Numbered from the stretch's first letter, positions 25,769-34,932 are shown. The stretch: 63,888 nt of DNA from Staphylococcus sp. CAG:324 (GCA_000433035.1 FR890804.1:1-63888), one strand, 5' to 3'. A program made the numbers and translations. Notes: generated by a model not told the origin, from the sequence alone.

Positions 25769-27292
25769 ATGAATAAAAAACAAAATAATACCTTTTTTAT
25801 CAATACTTTAATTATAATCATTACTAACTTTGTAGTGAAAATGTTAGGTCTGATCAATAAAATTGCTATAACCAGAATGCTGGGTACAAACGGAATGAGT
25901 TTATATGTTTTATCTTTTCCTACCATTATGCTTTTTATAAGTATAGCAGGATTTAGTCTTAATATTACAATTAGTAAACTTGTTTCAGAAGCTATTGTAA
26001 GTAGGAAATATTCACCAAAAAAATTAGTTAAAAAATCATGTTTATATTCGGTTTTATTATCCTTTATTATGCTTATTCTATATCTTATTTTTTTAAAACC
26101 TCTAACTATTCATTTTTTAAAAAATGAAGATCTTTTCTATCCTTTATTAGCGGGTGCACCTTTGATTATGCTTGTAGGTATCAGCGATGGATTAAAAGGT
26201 TACTTTACAGGAATTAAAAAAATGCATATTTCTTCTTTAGGTAATTTGATTGAACAAATTGGCCGAATTGGTTTTAGTCTTATCTTTCTTTATATTATGT
26301 TACCATATGGAATTATTACCGCAACTTTTTTTTGCCTTCTAGCTCTTAGTTTTGGTGAAATTTGTGCTATTATTTATAGTTTGATTAAGATTAAAAAATA
26401 TCCCATTGAATCATATGATAACACTAGTGGGGAAGGAAAAGCAATCATTGCTATGGCAGTTCCCACTACTACATCACGTTTAATCGGAAACTTTACCTAT
26501 TTTCTAGAACCTATTCTTTACACAACTATTTTAAGTTACTTAGGTTATAAAGTAACTGATATTCAAACAACATATACTATTCTAGATGCTTATACCATAC
26601 CTCTTCTAACCTTTATTTCTTTTCTACCTTTTGCTTTATCAACTGCCATGGTTCCAAGTGTTTCAGAAGCCAGTGCCCTAAATAAAACTAATTCCCTTCA
26701 TTATTACATAAGAAAAAGTCTAACTTTTTGTTTAATACCTAGTATTATCTTATCTATCAATTTATTTTTATTTGCAAATGAATATATGAACCTAATCTAT
26801 GGTACTACTGAGGGCACTACTTACATTAAGTATTTGACCTTTATGTTTATTTGCTATTATTTGCACATTCCAATTGTTGCTATTTTACAAGCAAGTGGTT
26901 ATGCCAAAAAAGTTTTTATAACTTCAACTATAATTCACATAACCAGATTACTCCTTTTAGTTGTTCTATCTTTTATACCATGTATTGGTCTAAATTCCGT
27001 ATTAATTGCTACAACAGCAACCATGATATTAGGTTTTATCGTAAATCTAATTCAATTAATAAAAATTACTAAATTTAGATTTCAACTTTCTTCAATGATT
27101 TCTCTAATCCTTATTTCAATCATTGGATTTAGTGTTGCGATTCTGTTGAAAAAATGGGATGTACATTATTTATTTATCTTAGGTATTACAAGTATTATTA
27201 TTTTAAGCTTAGCAATTTGGCAAAAACTCATATGGATAGAAAGTTTTAAACAAAATTTTCTTAAAAGAAAAAAATTAAGAGAAAACTCTTAA
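25769..27292 (+). CDS. SpoVB/Wzx-like polysaccharide or lipid-linked precursor flippase
   Basis: A 507-residue protein of the MOP superfamily with about 14 membrane segments. The N-terminal run VVKMLGLINKIAITRMLGTNGMSLYVLSFP is the SpoVB-type opening (quoted pattern spread over about residues 22-50), followed by SKLVSEAI. Such proteins flip lipid-linked cell-wall or capsule units. Its function in a possibly non-sporulating organism may be in peptidoglycan or surface-glycan export. GGAG lies 8 bases ahead of the ATG at 25769, which I prefer to the TTG at 25751. It is a single plus-strand gene, ended by a hairpin, and diverges from apt. Confidence 0.85.
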   Translation: MNKKQNNTFFINTLIIIITNFVVKMLGLINKIAITRMLGTNGMSLYVLSFPTIMLFISIAGFSLNITISKLVSEAIVSRKYSPKKLVKKSCLYSVLLSFIMLILYLIFLKPLTIHFLKNEDLFYPLLAGAPLIMLVGISDGLKGYFTGIKKMHISSLGNLIEQIGRIGFSLIFLYIMLPYGIITATFFCLLALSFGEICAIIYSLIKIKKYPIESYDNTSGEGKAIIAMAVPTTTSRLIGNFTYFLEPILYTTILSYLGYKVTDIQTTYTILDAYTIPLLTFISFLPFALSTAMVPSVSEASALNKTNSLHYYIRKSLTFCLIPSIILSINLFLFANEYMNLIYGTTEGTTYIKYLTFMFICYYLHIPIVAILQASGYAKKVFITSTIIHITRLLLLVVLSFIPCIGLNSVLIATTATMILGFIVNLIQLIKITKFRFQLSSMISLILISIIGFSVAILLKKWDVHYLFILGITSIIILSLAIWQKLIWIESFKQNFLKRKKLRENS

Positions 27293-27299
27293 TTTTTTT
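27272..27299. terminator. terminator between convergent genes
   Basis: AAATTAAGAG pairs with CTCTTAATTT around AAAA, followed by TTTT. It mainly serves the flippase gene. Confidence 0.75.
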
Positions 27300-27301
27300 A
27301 A

Positions 27302-27718
27302 TTATTTTAAAATTTGAAATTTGCCAATAATAGGTAATGGTTTTTCGCTCTTATTAGCAGCATTTACAATTCCAATTATCATCAGTACAAAACATAAAAT
27401 ACCAAATAAGGAAGCAATAACAACTCCCAAAAAACTAATAACTGGTATAAAGACAAAAATAGCTGATAAAATACCTACGGCAATTGAGCCAATAATATCA
27501 AATATGAATAAAACTATACCTTGATTTACATGAAATCTAACGACTTTATCATTTTTCTCTACCAATAAAGGGATTAACCATAAAATACCTATATAACTTA
27601 AAATTGAAAAAAGAATCGTATTAGATTGATCATTTTGATTGGAATTTCCTGTATTATCCACCTTTTTTTCTTCAATTACCTCTGATTCTACATCTACAAT
27701 GTTATCTTTTTCTTCCAT
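27302..27718 (-). CDS. DUF4870-like membrane protein
   Basis: A 138-residue protein with a charged, Asn-rich N-terminal tail of about 32 residues and three to four membrane helices. SYIGILWLIPLLVEKNDKVVRFH followed by NQG is typical of DUF4870/Tic20-like proteins (pattern split here for brevity), as is the C-terminal IGIVNAANKSEKPLPIIG. Function unknown. Confidence 0.8.
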   Translation of the reverse strand: MEEKDNIVDVESEVIEEKKVDNTGNSNQNDQSNTILFSILSYIGILWLIPLLVEKNDKVVRFHVNQGIVLFIFDIIGSIAVGILSAIFVFIPVISFLGVVIASLFGILCFVLMIIGIVNAANKSEKPLPIIGKFQILK

Positions 27719-27734
27719 TTTAACACCTCTTTAC

Positions 27735-28835
27735 TTATAATTTTTCTTTTATTTTGTTTTCTATAGTTCTAGCAATACTTGCAAAACCATAATCATTTGG
27801 ATGAACACCATCAACAGTCTTTTCATTAAAATCATCACCAAGTAGTGTCCTTCCATCTATATAATAGATATTTTTGTCAAAAATAGAACATGTCTTTACA
27901 AATTCTTCTTGATAACTACGAATCATACATTCCTCTTCTGCATCTTTTGAAAAATGCGTTTCCGAACTGAAAATAATCTTACTTATTATAAAGATTGGAA
28001 CAGTTGGATACTTTTTTCTTAGTTCTGCAACAAATGGTTTTAATGTACTTTTTAATCTTGTAAACTCTACATTTGCCTCATAATCTAAAATAAACATTTT
28101 AACATTTTCAATTGTGGATAAAATTTGAGCAACCTCAATATGTCCCTTTCCATTTCCAGAAAAACCAAAATTCAAACATTCATATCCTAAATGCCTAGAA
28201 ATAATTTGTGTATAACTCATTCCTGGTCTACTAGCACAGCCACCTTGTGTAATTGAGGTTCCATAAAAGACAATTTTACCCTCATTAGGAAATAAATTTT
28301 CAACTTTTTTCACTTCCGCATCCTCGTTAACACCAACTAAAATTTCTTCAACTGATGCATAAAGGGGAAAGTTTAAAACAAAAAGTTGATTGAGTGCTTC
28401 ATTCCTATCAAAAAAAGTAAATTCATAATGATTATAATTAAAATTAAAATTAGCAGTCCGATAAAATTTAAGACTATCAAAATTTTCTCCCATATAAAGA
28501 TCAAAACCTGCTTGTCCAGTATAAGCCATATGTCCCATATTGAACATATAAGAAAGTTTTACTCTAATTTTAAGCGATTGGATTGAACCCCAAAAGGCTA
28601 GCATTCCACCAGATGAATTATTAGCAAGAACACCAACAGAACCATCTAATTTTTCCATTCTTTTATCACTATCTTGTGGAAATCGATGATATCTTCGATC
28701 TTTTTGAAACCAATTAAAACCATATACTGAGATATCTGATACATTCAAGGGATTTATCCATCTATACGAAATGTCGTTAGACAGATGAGAAGAAAAATTT
28801 TTATCAATTTTTTTAATATCAATTTTTGAAGACAT
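27735..28835 (-). CDS. SGNH/GDSL hydrolase with N-terminal GxDLY domain
   Basis: A 366-residue esterase. The N-terminal beta domain (about 20-180) carries AGFDLYMG, the GxDLY mark of the SGNH-esterase N-terminal family; the C-terminal SGNH domain (about 185-366) shows VFYGTSITQGG with the nucleophilic Ser, FGFSGNGKGH with the oxyanion Gly/Asn, and DGVHPND with the catalytic Asp-His pair. There is no signal peptide, so it is cytoplasmic. Members act on acetylated sugars or similar esters. It sits between two membrane-protein genes on the same strand. Confidence 0.9.
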   Translation of the reverse strand: MSSKIDIKKIDKNFSSHLSNDISYRWINPLNVSDISVYGFNWFQKDRRYHRFPQDSDKRMEKLDGSVGVLANNSSGGMLAFWGSIQSLKIRVKLSYMFNMGHMAYTGQAGFDLYMGENFDSLKFYRTANFNFNYNHYEFTFFDRNEALNQLFVLNFPLYASVEEILVGVNEDAEVKKVENLFPNEGKIVFYGTSITQGGCASRPGMSYTQIISRHLGYECLNFGFSGNGKGHIEVAQILSTIENVKMFILDYEANVEFTRLKSTLKPFVAELRKKYPTVPIFIISKIIFSSETHFSKDAEEECMIRSYQEEFVKTCSIFDKNIYYIDGRTLLGDDFNEKTVDGVHPNDYGFASIARTIENKIKEKL

Positions 28836-28863
28836 TTTCTACTTTTCCTTTTGAATTATTATA

Positions 28864-29535
28864 TCATTTTTCGTTTTTATTTTCAACCTTTTGATTTTTA
28901 AATTTTACAATTTTTAAACTATTATTAGAAAGAGTTGCACCATAAACCTCTTTTTCACTCTTTATTCCTTGTTTTTTTAATTCATTTTTTAACCATTTTT
29001 TATTTTTACCAGTCAACTTTAAAGCCTCAGCATCTATTTGACCACTCACAATAAGTGGTAAAGGAAAAGTATTATCTTGATTTTCTTCATAAGTAAAAAC
29101 ACTTAAATTACCATTGGTTTCTAAAATTGCATACTCCACTTCTTCAATGGATCTTATATCTTTAGATCTTAATTGCGTATATAAATCATTCATATTATAT
29201 TTTTCTTCATTCATAGTTTTTAACTGTATCACACCCTTATAAATAATCATTTTCTCTTTTCCATCAATTTTATCTCTTATTTTAGGAAATCTTAAATCAA
29301 TAATAGCCACTAATTTTTGTAAACAAACAATTGTAATTAAAGGTGCAATAAAATACCAAATGCTTTCATCATAATTTTCAATTCCAATAATCATGATATC
29401 GGCAATTGATAATACAATTAAAAAATCAAAAACACTTAATTGACCTATTTCTCTTTTTCCCATAATTTTCATAGATATAGTAAGTAAAATATATCCTAAA
29501 ATTGTTCTAAATAAAATAATAAATAAATTATGCAT
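28864..29535 (-). CDS. DUF421 (YetF-like) membrane protein
   Basis: A 223-residue protein with three N-terminal membrane helices and a soluble DUF421 domain. The GKREIGQLSVFDFLIVLSIAD motif at the third to fourth helix and the YTQLRSKDIRSIEEVEYAILE segment are typical. In Bacillus, YetF-type proteins have been linked to spore-coat and surface traits, but the molecular role is not settled. It diverges from the TIGR04086-like gene at 29585. Confidence 0.9.
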   Translation of the reverse strand: MHNLFIILFRTILGYILLTISMKIMGKREIGQLSVFDFLIVLSIADIMIIGIENYDESIWYFIAPLITIVCLQKLVAIIDLRFPKIRDKIDGKEKMIIYKGVIQLKTMNEEKYNMNDLYTQLRSKDIRSIEEVEYAILETNGNLSVFTYEENQDNTFPLPLIVSGQIDAEALKLTGKNKKWLKNELKKQGIKSEKEVYGATLSNNSLKIVKFKNQKVENKNEK

Positions 29536-29584
29536 TTTCTTCTTTTTTTCCTTTCCATTGCATATACTTTATTGGTGATTCATT

Positions 29585-29971
29585 ATGCAATATCTTTTAA
29601 AAAAATCAATTGTTTTTTTAATTACATTATTTATTTTGTTCATAACTTCTCTAATTTATACTTTTTTAATCTATAAAGAAAAAATTGATATATCCACAGC
29701 TGGTATTTATCGAACTTCCTTTATTATCGGTGCTATTATTTTCTTTATTTATGGTCTGCTAACAGGAATAACCGAAAAAAAGAAAGGTTTTCTTTCAAGT
29801 TTTATTTCTACCTTCATCATTATTGCTATCATAATAATTGTTAAATTATTATCAAAACAATCATTTCAACCTACTAATCTTATCAAATATGGTGTATATT
29901 TATTAACATCAGTAGTAGGAGGAATTTTAGGAGTTAACCTTACTTCAAAAAGTAAGAAAAATGTAGTATAA
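29585..29971 (+). CDS. TIGR04086-like small membrane protein
   Basis: A 128-residue protein with four membrane helices in two hairpins and a Lys/Ser-rich tail. The YGLLTGITEKKKGF loop and GGILGVNL near the end match the TIGR04086 (YrzE-like) pattern. Function unknown. It is a single gene ended by a very strong terminator. Confidence 0.7.
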   Translation: MQYLLKKSIVFLITLFILFITSLIYTFLIYKEKIDISTAGIYRTSFIIGAIIFFIYGLLTGITEKKKGFLSSFISTFIIIAIIIIVKLLSKQSFQPTNLIKYGVYLLTSVVGGILGVNLTSKSKKNVV

Positions 29972-29998
29972 ATCATATGTGATTTATACTACATTTTT
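29957..29998. terminator. bidirectional terminator between convergent genes
   Basis: A perfect 19-pair stem, from AAAAATGTAGTATAAATCA to its complement, with loop TATG; T and A runs on both sides. Confidence 0.9.
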
Positions 29999-30446
29999 AC
30001 TTTATAATCGTATATTGCAAATTAAAATTCGCCGATTCTGTTGCTATTTTTAAATAATATACCCCATTAACTATACCTGTATAACTATCTTCTTCATTGA
30101 TTTTAAATTCTTTAATAATTTCATCATTATAAATTAAAACCAGTTTAATATTTCCTGCTGTAATTTTTAGATTGGTATGAATAGTTAAATTACCTGATGA
30201 TACATTAATTTTGTCTAACACTTCAACTCCCGACATTTTTTTAACTTTTAAAGTCGCTTGATTGTTTATTTTAGAAGTTACACTTCCAAACTTAGTAACA
30301 TTTGATTGTTTAAAAAAATCTTCATCTGTAAGCGTATTTAAATCATAATTATCAGTACCATTTGTATCTTCTATTTGAGCTGCACATGATGTCAGTGTCA
30401 AAACTATTGGCAAAATAAAGCATACTAACCATAATTTTTTAATCAT
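29997..30446 (-). CDS. small lipoprotein
   Basis: A 149-residue lipoprotein: signal peptide ending LTLTSC (Cys near residue 21), an Asp/Asn/Thr-rich linker, and a beta-rich domain with VYYLKIATESANFNLQY at the end. No family recognised. The ATG overlaps the stop of the DUF4250 gene (ATGA), so the two are translationally coupled. Confidence 0.75.
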   Translation of the reverse strand: MIKKLWLVCFILPIVLTLTSCAAQIEDTNGTDNYDLNTLTDEDFFKQSNVTKFGSVTSKINNQATLKVKKMSGVEVLDKINVSSGNLTIHTNLKITAGNIKLVLIYNDEIIKEFKINEEDSYTGIVNGVYYLKIATESANFNLQYTIIK

Positions 30447-30631
30447 TTCATTTCTCCTTTATAAACAAATTTATTCAAAATACTATCATAATAATACCCT
30501 TTTTTATTGAGAATATCATTTATTTGTGCCTTATTTAAATTTAAATCCTCGCATAGTGTATCTAAGTTTAAATAATGATCGCGTAGTTTAGTATTAATAT
30601 AACTTAATAAAATAATAGGATCTTTTATCAT
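30443..30631 (-). CDS. DUF4250 protein
   Basis: A 62-residue protein matching DUF4250: DPIILLSYINTKLRDHYLNL, then LDTLCEDLNLNK and YYYDSILNKFVYKG. It looks like a small helix-turn-helix fold; the family function is unknown. It precedes the small lipoprotein and follows the flavin reductase-rubredoxin gene on the same strand. Confidence 0.85.
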   Translation of the reverse strand: MIKDPIILLSYINTKLRDHYLNLDTLCEDLNLNKAQINDILNKKGYYYDSILNKFVYKGEMK

Positions 30632-30643
30632 GATTCACCATTA

Positions 30644-31252
30644 CTATAGTTCCTCTTTTTTTAGGTTAAAATATTCCTTTGGCATCATACAAACTGGACA
30701 AGTGAACTCATTGGGCAATTCTTCACCATAATAAACATAACCACAGACCGAACATACCCAAGCTGTTTTTCCTCGTTCAGTTTGAACTTTTAATAATTCT
30801 TCCTTATGCTCTTGATAATAACTATATGTCATTGCTTCCTCTTCTTTAAATTTATCAGCATCAATGACTTTACCAATAAATAAAGTATGCGTTTCATTTT
30901 CAATAGTATCAACCTTCTCTAACAGCATATATCCTATCATCGACTTTAATATTTTCACATCGAATTGTTCAAAATATTCATATTTAGCAAATTTATCCAT
31001 CTCTTTAGATGAGGAAAAACCAAAAGTCTTAATAATATCAGGATTATCATTTTTGCCAAAAACCATTAAAGCAAAATGATTGGTTTTATGCATGACTTCA
31101 TTTGTATAATTTTTTTTCATTACGGCAACACAAACAAGTGGATTCTCACCACCACTAACTTGACTAACCGCATCAACAAAACAACTTGCACCTTTAGTTG
31201 ATAACACATACATTCCTTGTGAAATTTTATATAGTACTGTTTTATCTTTCAT
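30644..31252 (-). CDS. flavin reductase-like protein fused to rubredoxin (high-molecular-weight rubredoxin)
   Basis: A 202-residue fusion. Residues 1 to about 150 form an FMN-binding flavin-reductase-like split barrel, and the end (about 160-202) is a rubredoxin with CSVCGYVYYGEELPNEFTCP ending in a second CxxC pair. Such proteins pass electrons from NAD(P)H to flavodiiron proteins or to rubrerythrin to remove oxygen or NO. A flavodiiron protein gene lies at 36708 in this window. I start at the ATG at 31250-31252, which has GAGGTAAAT directly ahead; the longer frame would add 20 residues with no homology. Confidence 0.88.
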   Translation of the reverse strand: MKDKTVLYKISQGMYVLSTKGASCFVDAVSQVSGGENPLVCVAVMKKNYTNEVMHKTNHFALMVFGKNDNPDIIKTFGFSSSKEMDKFAKYEYFEQFDVKILKSMIGYMLLEKVDTIENETHTLFIGKVIDADKFKEEEAMTYSYYQEHKEELLKVQTERGKTAWVCSVCGYVYYGEELPNEFTCPVCMMPKEYFNLKKEEL

Positions 31253-31341
31253 ATTTACCTCATTAACATCATATTCTGTTATTATTATATCATAGTTTTT
31301 TGTTTTATTCAATAAATAGATTTTGTTACTTTATTTATAAT

Positions 31342-31370
31342 AAAAAGACTTCTATACAGAAGTCTTTTTT
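31342..31370 (-). terminator. terminator after the ferritin-like gene
   Basis: AAAAAGACTTCT pairs with AGAAGTCTTTTT around ATAC. Confidence 0.85.
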
Positions 31371-31376
31371 GAATTT

Positions 31377-31820
31377 CTATCTATATTCTTGTAAAAGAAA
31401 TTCTTTAAGTTTATTTATAATAATTCCATAGTCATCGATAACTTTAATAATATATTCTTTAATTCCTTTTGATAGTTCCTTGTTTTCATCTAAAAATCGA
31501 AGTGCACTTATCATTCCCATATTGGTTGCTTTTATGGCACTTAAACAAATATCAAATGCATTATCAAAAGTCTTTAATTTTTCTTTATACACTCCCATCA
31601 TTCCCGCAAACGTTAAATCATCAGTAGGTTTTTCATCAAATTCCTTAATCAAATTTGCAATTGCTTCTTCATGAGTTTTGAATATTTCTTGTATTTCAAT
31701 TATAAGATGAATTAATTTTTCATTTTCTAATTTTTTTGCATGTTCTAAATAAATTCTATAAATAGTATTTCCCATATGCATATACGATAAGAATTTGTTT
31801 AATTCATTCGTTTTTTCCAT
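31377..31820 (-). CDS. ferritin-like four-helix-bundle protein (DUF2383-like)
   Basis: A 147-residue all-helical protein. The helices around IYRIYLEHAKKLENEKL, EIQEIFKTHEEAIANLI, and the second pair around AFDICLSAIKATNMGMISAL are spaced as in DUF2383 or ferritin-like bundles, with Glu and His at positions that could bind metal, though the full set of ligands is not certain. It lies directly ahead of the flavin reductase-rubredoxin gene, separated by a terminator, which suggests a shared theme of oxygen defence. Confidence 0.6.
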   Translation of the reverse strand: MEKTNELNKFLSYMHMGNTIYRIYLEHAKKLENEKLIHLIIEIQEIFKTHEEAIANLIKEFDEKPTDDLTFAGMMGVYKEKLKTFDNAFDICLSAIKATNMGMISALRFLDENKELSKGIKEYIIKVIDDYGIIINKLKEFLLQEYR

Positions 31821-32115
31821 TGTTCAATTCCTCCTATAAATAGTATTTATCAAAAAAGAAATTATATGTATATATTTTGTTAAATTAAAAAGATTGCAAT
31901 AAGCAATCTCCTATGACTTACAAATTTTAATCATCCTATATTATACTGCTATTTTCAATTCATGATTAGTCAACTTTTGTAGTTTCTTTTTGCTATATAA
32001 ATTATTTTTAAAATTGAATCAATATAAATCTGCTAAAATACCGGTATATTTAGTGAACCACTAACAAAAATTAGGATTACTTTCTCGTTTATCTTTATTT
32101 AAAATATTTTTTATA
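31821..32115. other. 295-base spacer with a small hairpin
   Basis: The only feature is AGATTGC/GCAATCT around AATAA at 31891-31909, without a clear T run. No gene is seen. Confidence 0.5.
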
Positions 32116-33399
32116 TTAATAGTTAATAAATATTTCTATATTGCCAATGCACACTCTACCTTTGTTACGATTACCAATTTGTGCACTTGCAACATAGAAC
32201 CTAAATTCTTTAGTATTTTCAGGAAAAGAGATGATATAATTATTAGGATTATTTCGATCCGTTGATAATGTTATATCATTTAACAAATCCAATACTGTTA
32301 TCCAATTACCACTATTATCCTTCACTTGTAATAAGGCTACACTTCCATCTGAAGTATATAAATATTCACTATTACTCCACATTGTCATATCCACATTTAT
32401 CTGTGATATACAATCATCAAAAGAATATACCAAATATGCAACGCCTGCATCTTCCCTTCGAGGAGATAATACAATATATTCTTCTTCAATATAACCACAC
32501 CTTAATCTAGTAGTTTGAAAAGTATATGCATTTTTAGTTATATTGCTACTTTTTTCATAAAAAAAATATTGTTGTTCAAAGACATAATCTGCTGGTGTCA
32601 AAACCAAAGGTGTACTCCAATTAAACAAAATATCAGTTGTAACCTGATCATTACTCGTTTTAGGAATTTCAACACCTATTTCACCATAAAAAGATATGCC
32701 CATTTCAACACTAATTTTAGAATGAACATATGTTGTCTTTATAAATGAAGTACCATATAGTTGATGTTCATCTTTTACATTTAAAATTAATTCACCAAAA
32801 CCATACAATTTACTAATAGTTCCACCTATTCCTAAAAAATAACCTGCTTTTAAATCTGCATACCAACAAAAAGAATCTTGATTTCGATCATAATAACCAG
32901 TTCTACTAATATGTAGATGATCACCATCGCGTTCATAGCGATCTTCACTATAAAAACTTCCTTCTTGATAAGAAAATTTTGTTGCATCCCATTGAACAAC
33001 AATTGGATCTTCAAGGCGCCAAACAGGTAAATCAGTCCACTCATAATATACTTTTACTTTTATTTCTTTAACAGCACCATTTTCAACTTTATTGATTATC
33101 GTTGTAATAATAATAGTTAAATCATCATCGGGAATTTGTCCTCTTGTAACCATCGATTCAACTTCATTGAGCGTCATAATTTTATATTCAAATCCATCAC
33201 TTTCTAGAATCTGCTTAGCTAATTCTGCTTTAGTGTAGCTACTTAATTTTTCAATTGTTTCTTGAGGAAAATCCGCATTTATTAAAATTTCATCCACATT
33301 TAATTCTGAGGCTTCAAATTTGGATATTCCCACTACAGAAGTAATTATTGTTATTCCTAATAATACTACAAATATTAAAGCTTTTATTATCTTTTTCAT
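32116..33399 (-). CDS. exported protein of unknown function paired with an HTH membrane regulator
   Basis: A 427-residue protein with a signal peptide or N-terminal anchor (residues about 5-26, no lipobox). After a helical segment that contains ILESDGFEYKIMTLNE, the rest is beta-rich with many Tyr, Trp and Asn residues, and ends in a beta domain with FRFYVASAQIGNRNKGRVCI. I recognise no family. It lies 18 bases after the HTH-membrane regulator gene in one operon, so the regulator probably controls or senses with it. Confidence 0.65.
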   Translation of the reverse strand: MKKIIKALIFVVLLGITIITSVVGISKFEASELNVDEILINADFPQETIEKLSSYTKAELAKQILESDGFEYKIMTLNEVESMVTRGQIPDDDLTIIITTIINKVENGAVKEIKVKVYYEWTDLPVWRLEDPIVVQWDATKFSYQEGSFYSEDRYERDGDHLHISRTGYYDRNQDSFCWYADLKAGYFLGIGGTISKLYGFGELILNVKDEHQLYGTSFIKTTYVHSKISVEMGISFYGEIGVEIPKTSNDQVTTDILFNWSTPLVLTPADYVFEQQYFFYEKSSNITKNAYTFQTTRLRCGYIEEEYIVLSPRREDAGVAYLVYSFDDCISQINVDMTMWSNSEYLYTSDGSVALLQVKDNSGNWITVLDLLNDITLSTDRNNPNNYIISFPENTKEFRFYVASAQIGNRNKGRVCIGNIEIFINY

Positions 33400-33417
33400 T
33401 TTATTCTTTTCTCCTTT

Positions 33418-34221
33418 TTATTTTTTTACATCATTTGAGATAAACAATACAATATAATTTAAAATTTGTGAGCCAACATAAAATAATATATATGGGATGA
33501 TGCCCAATATAGACATAGTAATTATTCCACTAATAAATAATATTGATGATAAGATAAATAAAATCAGTCCCATTGTTTTAAAAATTTTGACCCTCAATTT
33601 TAAACAAATAATAAGTATGGCTGCTAAAAATAGTAAATAAATCAATGTTGCAACAGTGATTGAGAAAATTTTGTTTTCAATTAATAATGTTAAAAATAAA
33701 GATAATACAAACAAAATCATACTAAAAAGACCTAAATAATTTTTAAAAATTCTTATATATTTTTCATTTGTATACTTATTACGTATAAAATCATACATTT
33801 GAATTGAATGCAATATAACAGTTATCAAAGAAAAGAGCGCAACTATCACTCCAATAAAAATAGAAATTATTGATAATTCATATGATTGAAAAACAAAAGC
33901 ACTAATTATATACAAGACAGGAGAAAAAATTAATATGAAAAAAGCAAAAATAATATTTAATTTATACTTTGTCATAATCTTATAATCATATTGTTCAATT
34001 GATTCAGGTTTTAAATCATCTGTGCTTAATAGTTCATTTACCGAAATATCTAATACTTTCGCAAGAGTTGGAAGTATTAAAATATCCGGATAACCCAATC
34101 CTCTTTCCCATTTACTAATGGTTTTATTAGAAACATTTAGTTGATCTGCTAATTGCTCTTGTGTTAATTGTTTCTTTTTTCTATTTTCATAAATTACATC
34201 TTTAATTTGTTTTTCAATCAT
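33418..34221 (-). CDS. XRE helix-turn-helix regulator with membrane domain
   Basis: A 267-residue protein: N-terminal helix-turn-helix (residues about 8-62, LTQEQLADQLNVSNKTISKWE) followed by about six membrane helices from residue 90 on. Membrane-bound XRE proteins of this plan occur widely in Firmicutes; the signal is usually unknown. The upstream spacer is short of strong promoter matches. Co-transcribed with the exported protein at 32116. Confidence 0.85.
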   Translation of the reverse strand: MIEKQIKDVIYENRKKKQLTQEQLADQLNVSNKTISKWERGLGYPDILILPTLAKVLDISVNELLSTDDLKPESIEQYDYKIMTKYKLNIIFAFFILIFSPVLYIISAFVFQSYELSIISIFIGVIVALFSLITVILHSIQMYDFIRNKYTNEKYIRIFKNYLGLFSMILFVLSLFLTLLIENKIFSITVATLIYLLFLAAILIICLKLRVKIFKTMGLILFILSSILFISGIITMSILGIIPYILFYVGSQILNYIVLFISNDVKK

Positions 34222-34443
34222 TTCTTGCCCTCCATTATTTATTTACACTATTATTATACGAATTTAAATCACAAAATGTAGCCCTAAGTAGGGAAATAAT
34301 ATCTACAAATAGTAGAAATCAATCTTTTATAACAAAACTATTCTTAATATATTAAATTATATTATAAATATATAATTTAATATGTCGAAATTTGCATTAT
34401 TTTGATTCACTTGTTGAAGTTTTAAATAAAAATTCAATAAAAA

Positions 34444-34467
34444 AGAGAACAAATTATTTTGTTCTCT
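34444..34467 (-). terminator. terminator of the micro-lipoprotein gene
   Basis: AGAGAACAAA pairs with TTTGTTCTCT around TTAT; on the minus strand a T run follows. Confidence 0.8.
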
Positions 34468-34488
34468 AATGGTTTTCATCTTCTTTAT

Positions 34489-34584
34489 TTAAATTCTATT
34501 TATCAAAAAGTAATTTTTTGCTTTATCACAACCCGTGCACGCAAAAAACAATAATAAACTTAATATAAACAATACTTTTTTCAT
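34489..34584 (-). CDS. 31-residue lipoprotein
   Basis: A complete short gene: MKKVLFILSLLLFFACTGC, then Asp-Lys-Ala-Lys-Asn-Tyr-Phe-Leu-Ile-Asn-Arg-Ile and TAA. It has a full lipoprotein signal peptide with Thr-Gly-Cys lipobox, so the mature part is about 13 residues. GAGGAAG lies about 6 bases ahead of the ATG and a perfect terminator follows 20 bases after the stop, which argues that it is real. The plan resembles small lytic lipoproteins such as entericidins, but there is no sequence match I can name. No partner gene lies next to it. Confidence 0.6.
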   Translation of the reverse strand: MKKVLFILSLLLFFACTGCDKAKNYFLINRI

Positions 34585-34800
34585 ATCTTCTTCCTCTTTA
34601 TTTTTTTCTTATTCACAAACTTAAATTTCCAAGGACCTTTCTATTCTTAAAATTGCTTTTCTATATTATTCATTTCATATCTCTTATTAAAAAATTTCTT
34701 CACTTTTAATATAATTTATACCATCATTAAAGGATTGATTATCAACGAAACCATGATGTGGTTGAATAAATTTACAAAAGAAAATATTGAAGATGATAAT

Positions 34801-34841
34801 AAAAAGAAAGAACACGCCCATCGCCAAACAGAGTCGTGTTC
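34801..34841 (-). terminator. terminator of the gltX-tRNA-Glu unit
   Basis: On the minus strand GAACACG pairs with CGTGTTC across a long loop and is followed by TTTCTTTTTATTATC. Confidence 0.55.
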
Positions 34842-34856
34842 AAATTCTAATGCATA

Positions 34857-34932
34857 TGGTAGCCAGCACGGGGTTCGAACCCGCGAATGTCGCCTTGAGA
34901 GGGCGATGTGTTAACCACTTCACCAGCTGGCC
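34857..34932 (-). tRNA. tRNA-Glu (anticodon CTC)
   Basis: Acceptor GGCCAGC/GCTGGCT, anticodon stem TCGCC/GGCGA with loop CTCTCAA (CTC), T arm CGGGGTTCGAACCCCG type, and encoded CCA. It lies 19 bases behind the gltX stop on the same strand, with only a hairpin between them. Confidence 0.93.

Larger units (their letters stand above)
34222..34856. other. 635-base spacer with one microprotein gene and two terminators
   Basis: It contains the 31-residue lipoprotein gene at 34489-34584, its terminator, and the tRNA-Glu terminator. The rest has no credible gene. A plus-strand frame starting ATGATGTGG near 34752 runs into the tRNA complement, lacks a ribosome binding site and is not accepted. Confidence 0.5.

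Noticed and set aside
34752..34913. Plus-strand frame starting ATGATGTGG
   Set aside because: It continues through the tRNA-Glu complement and has no start signal.
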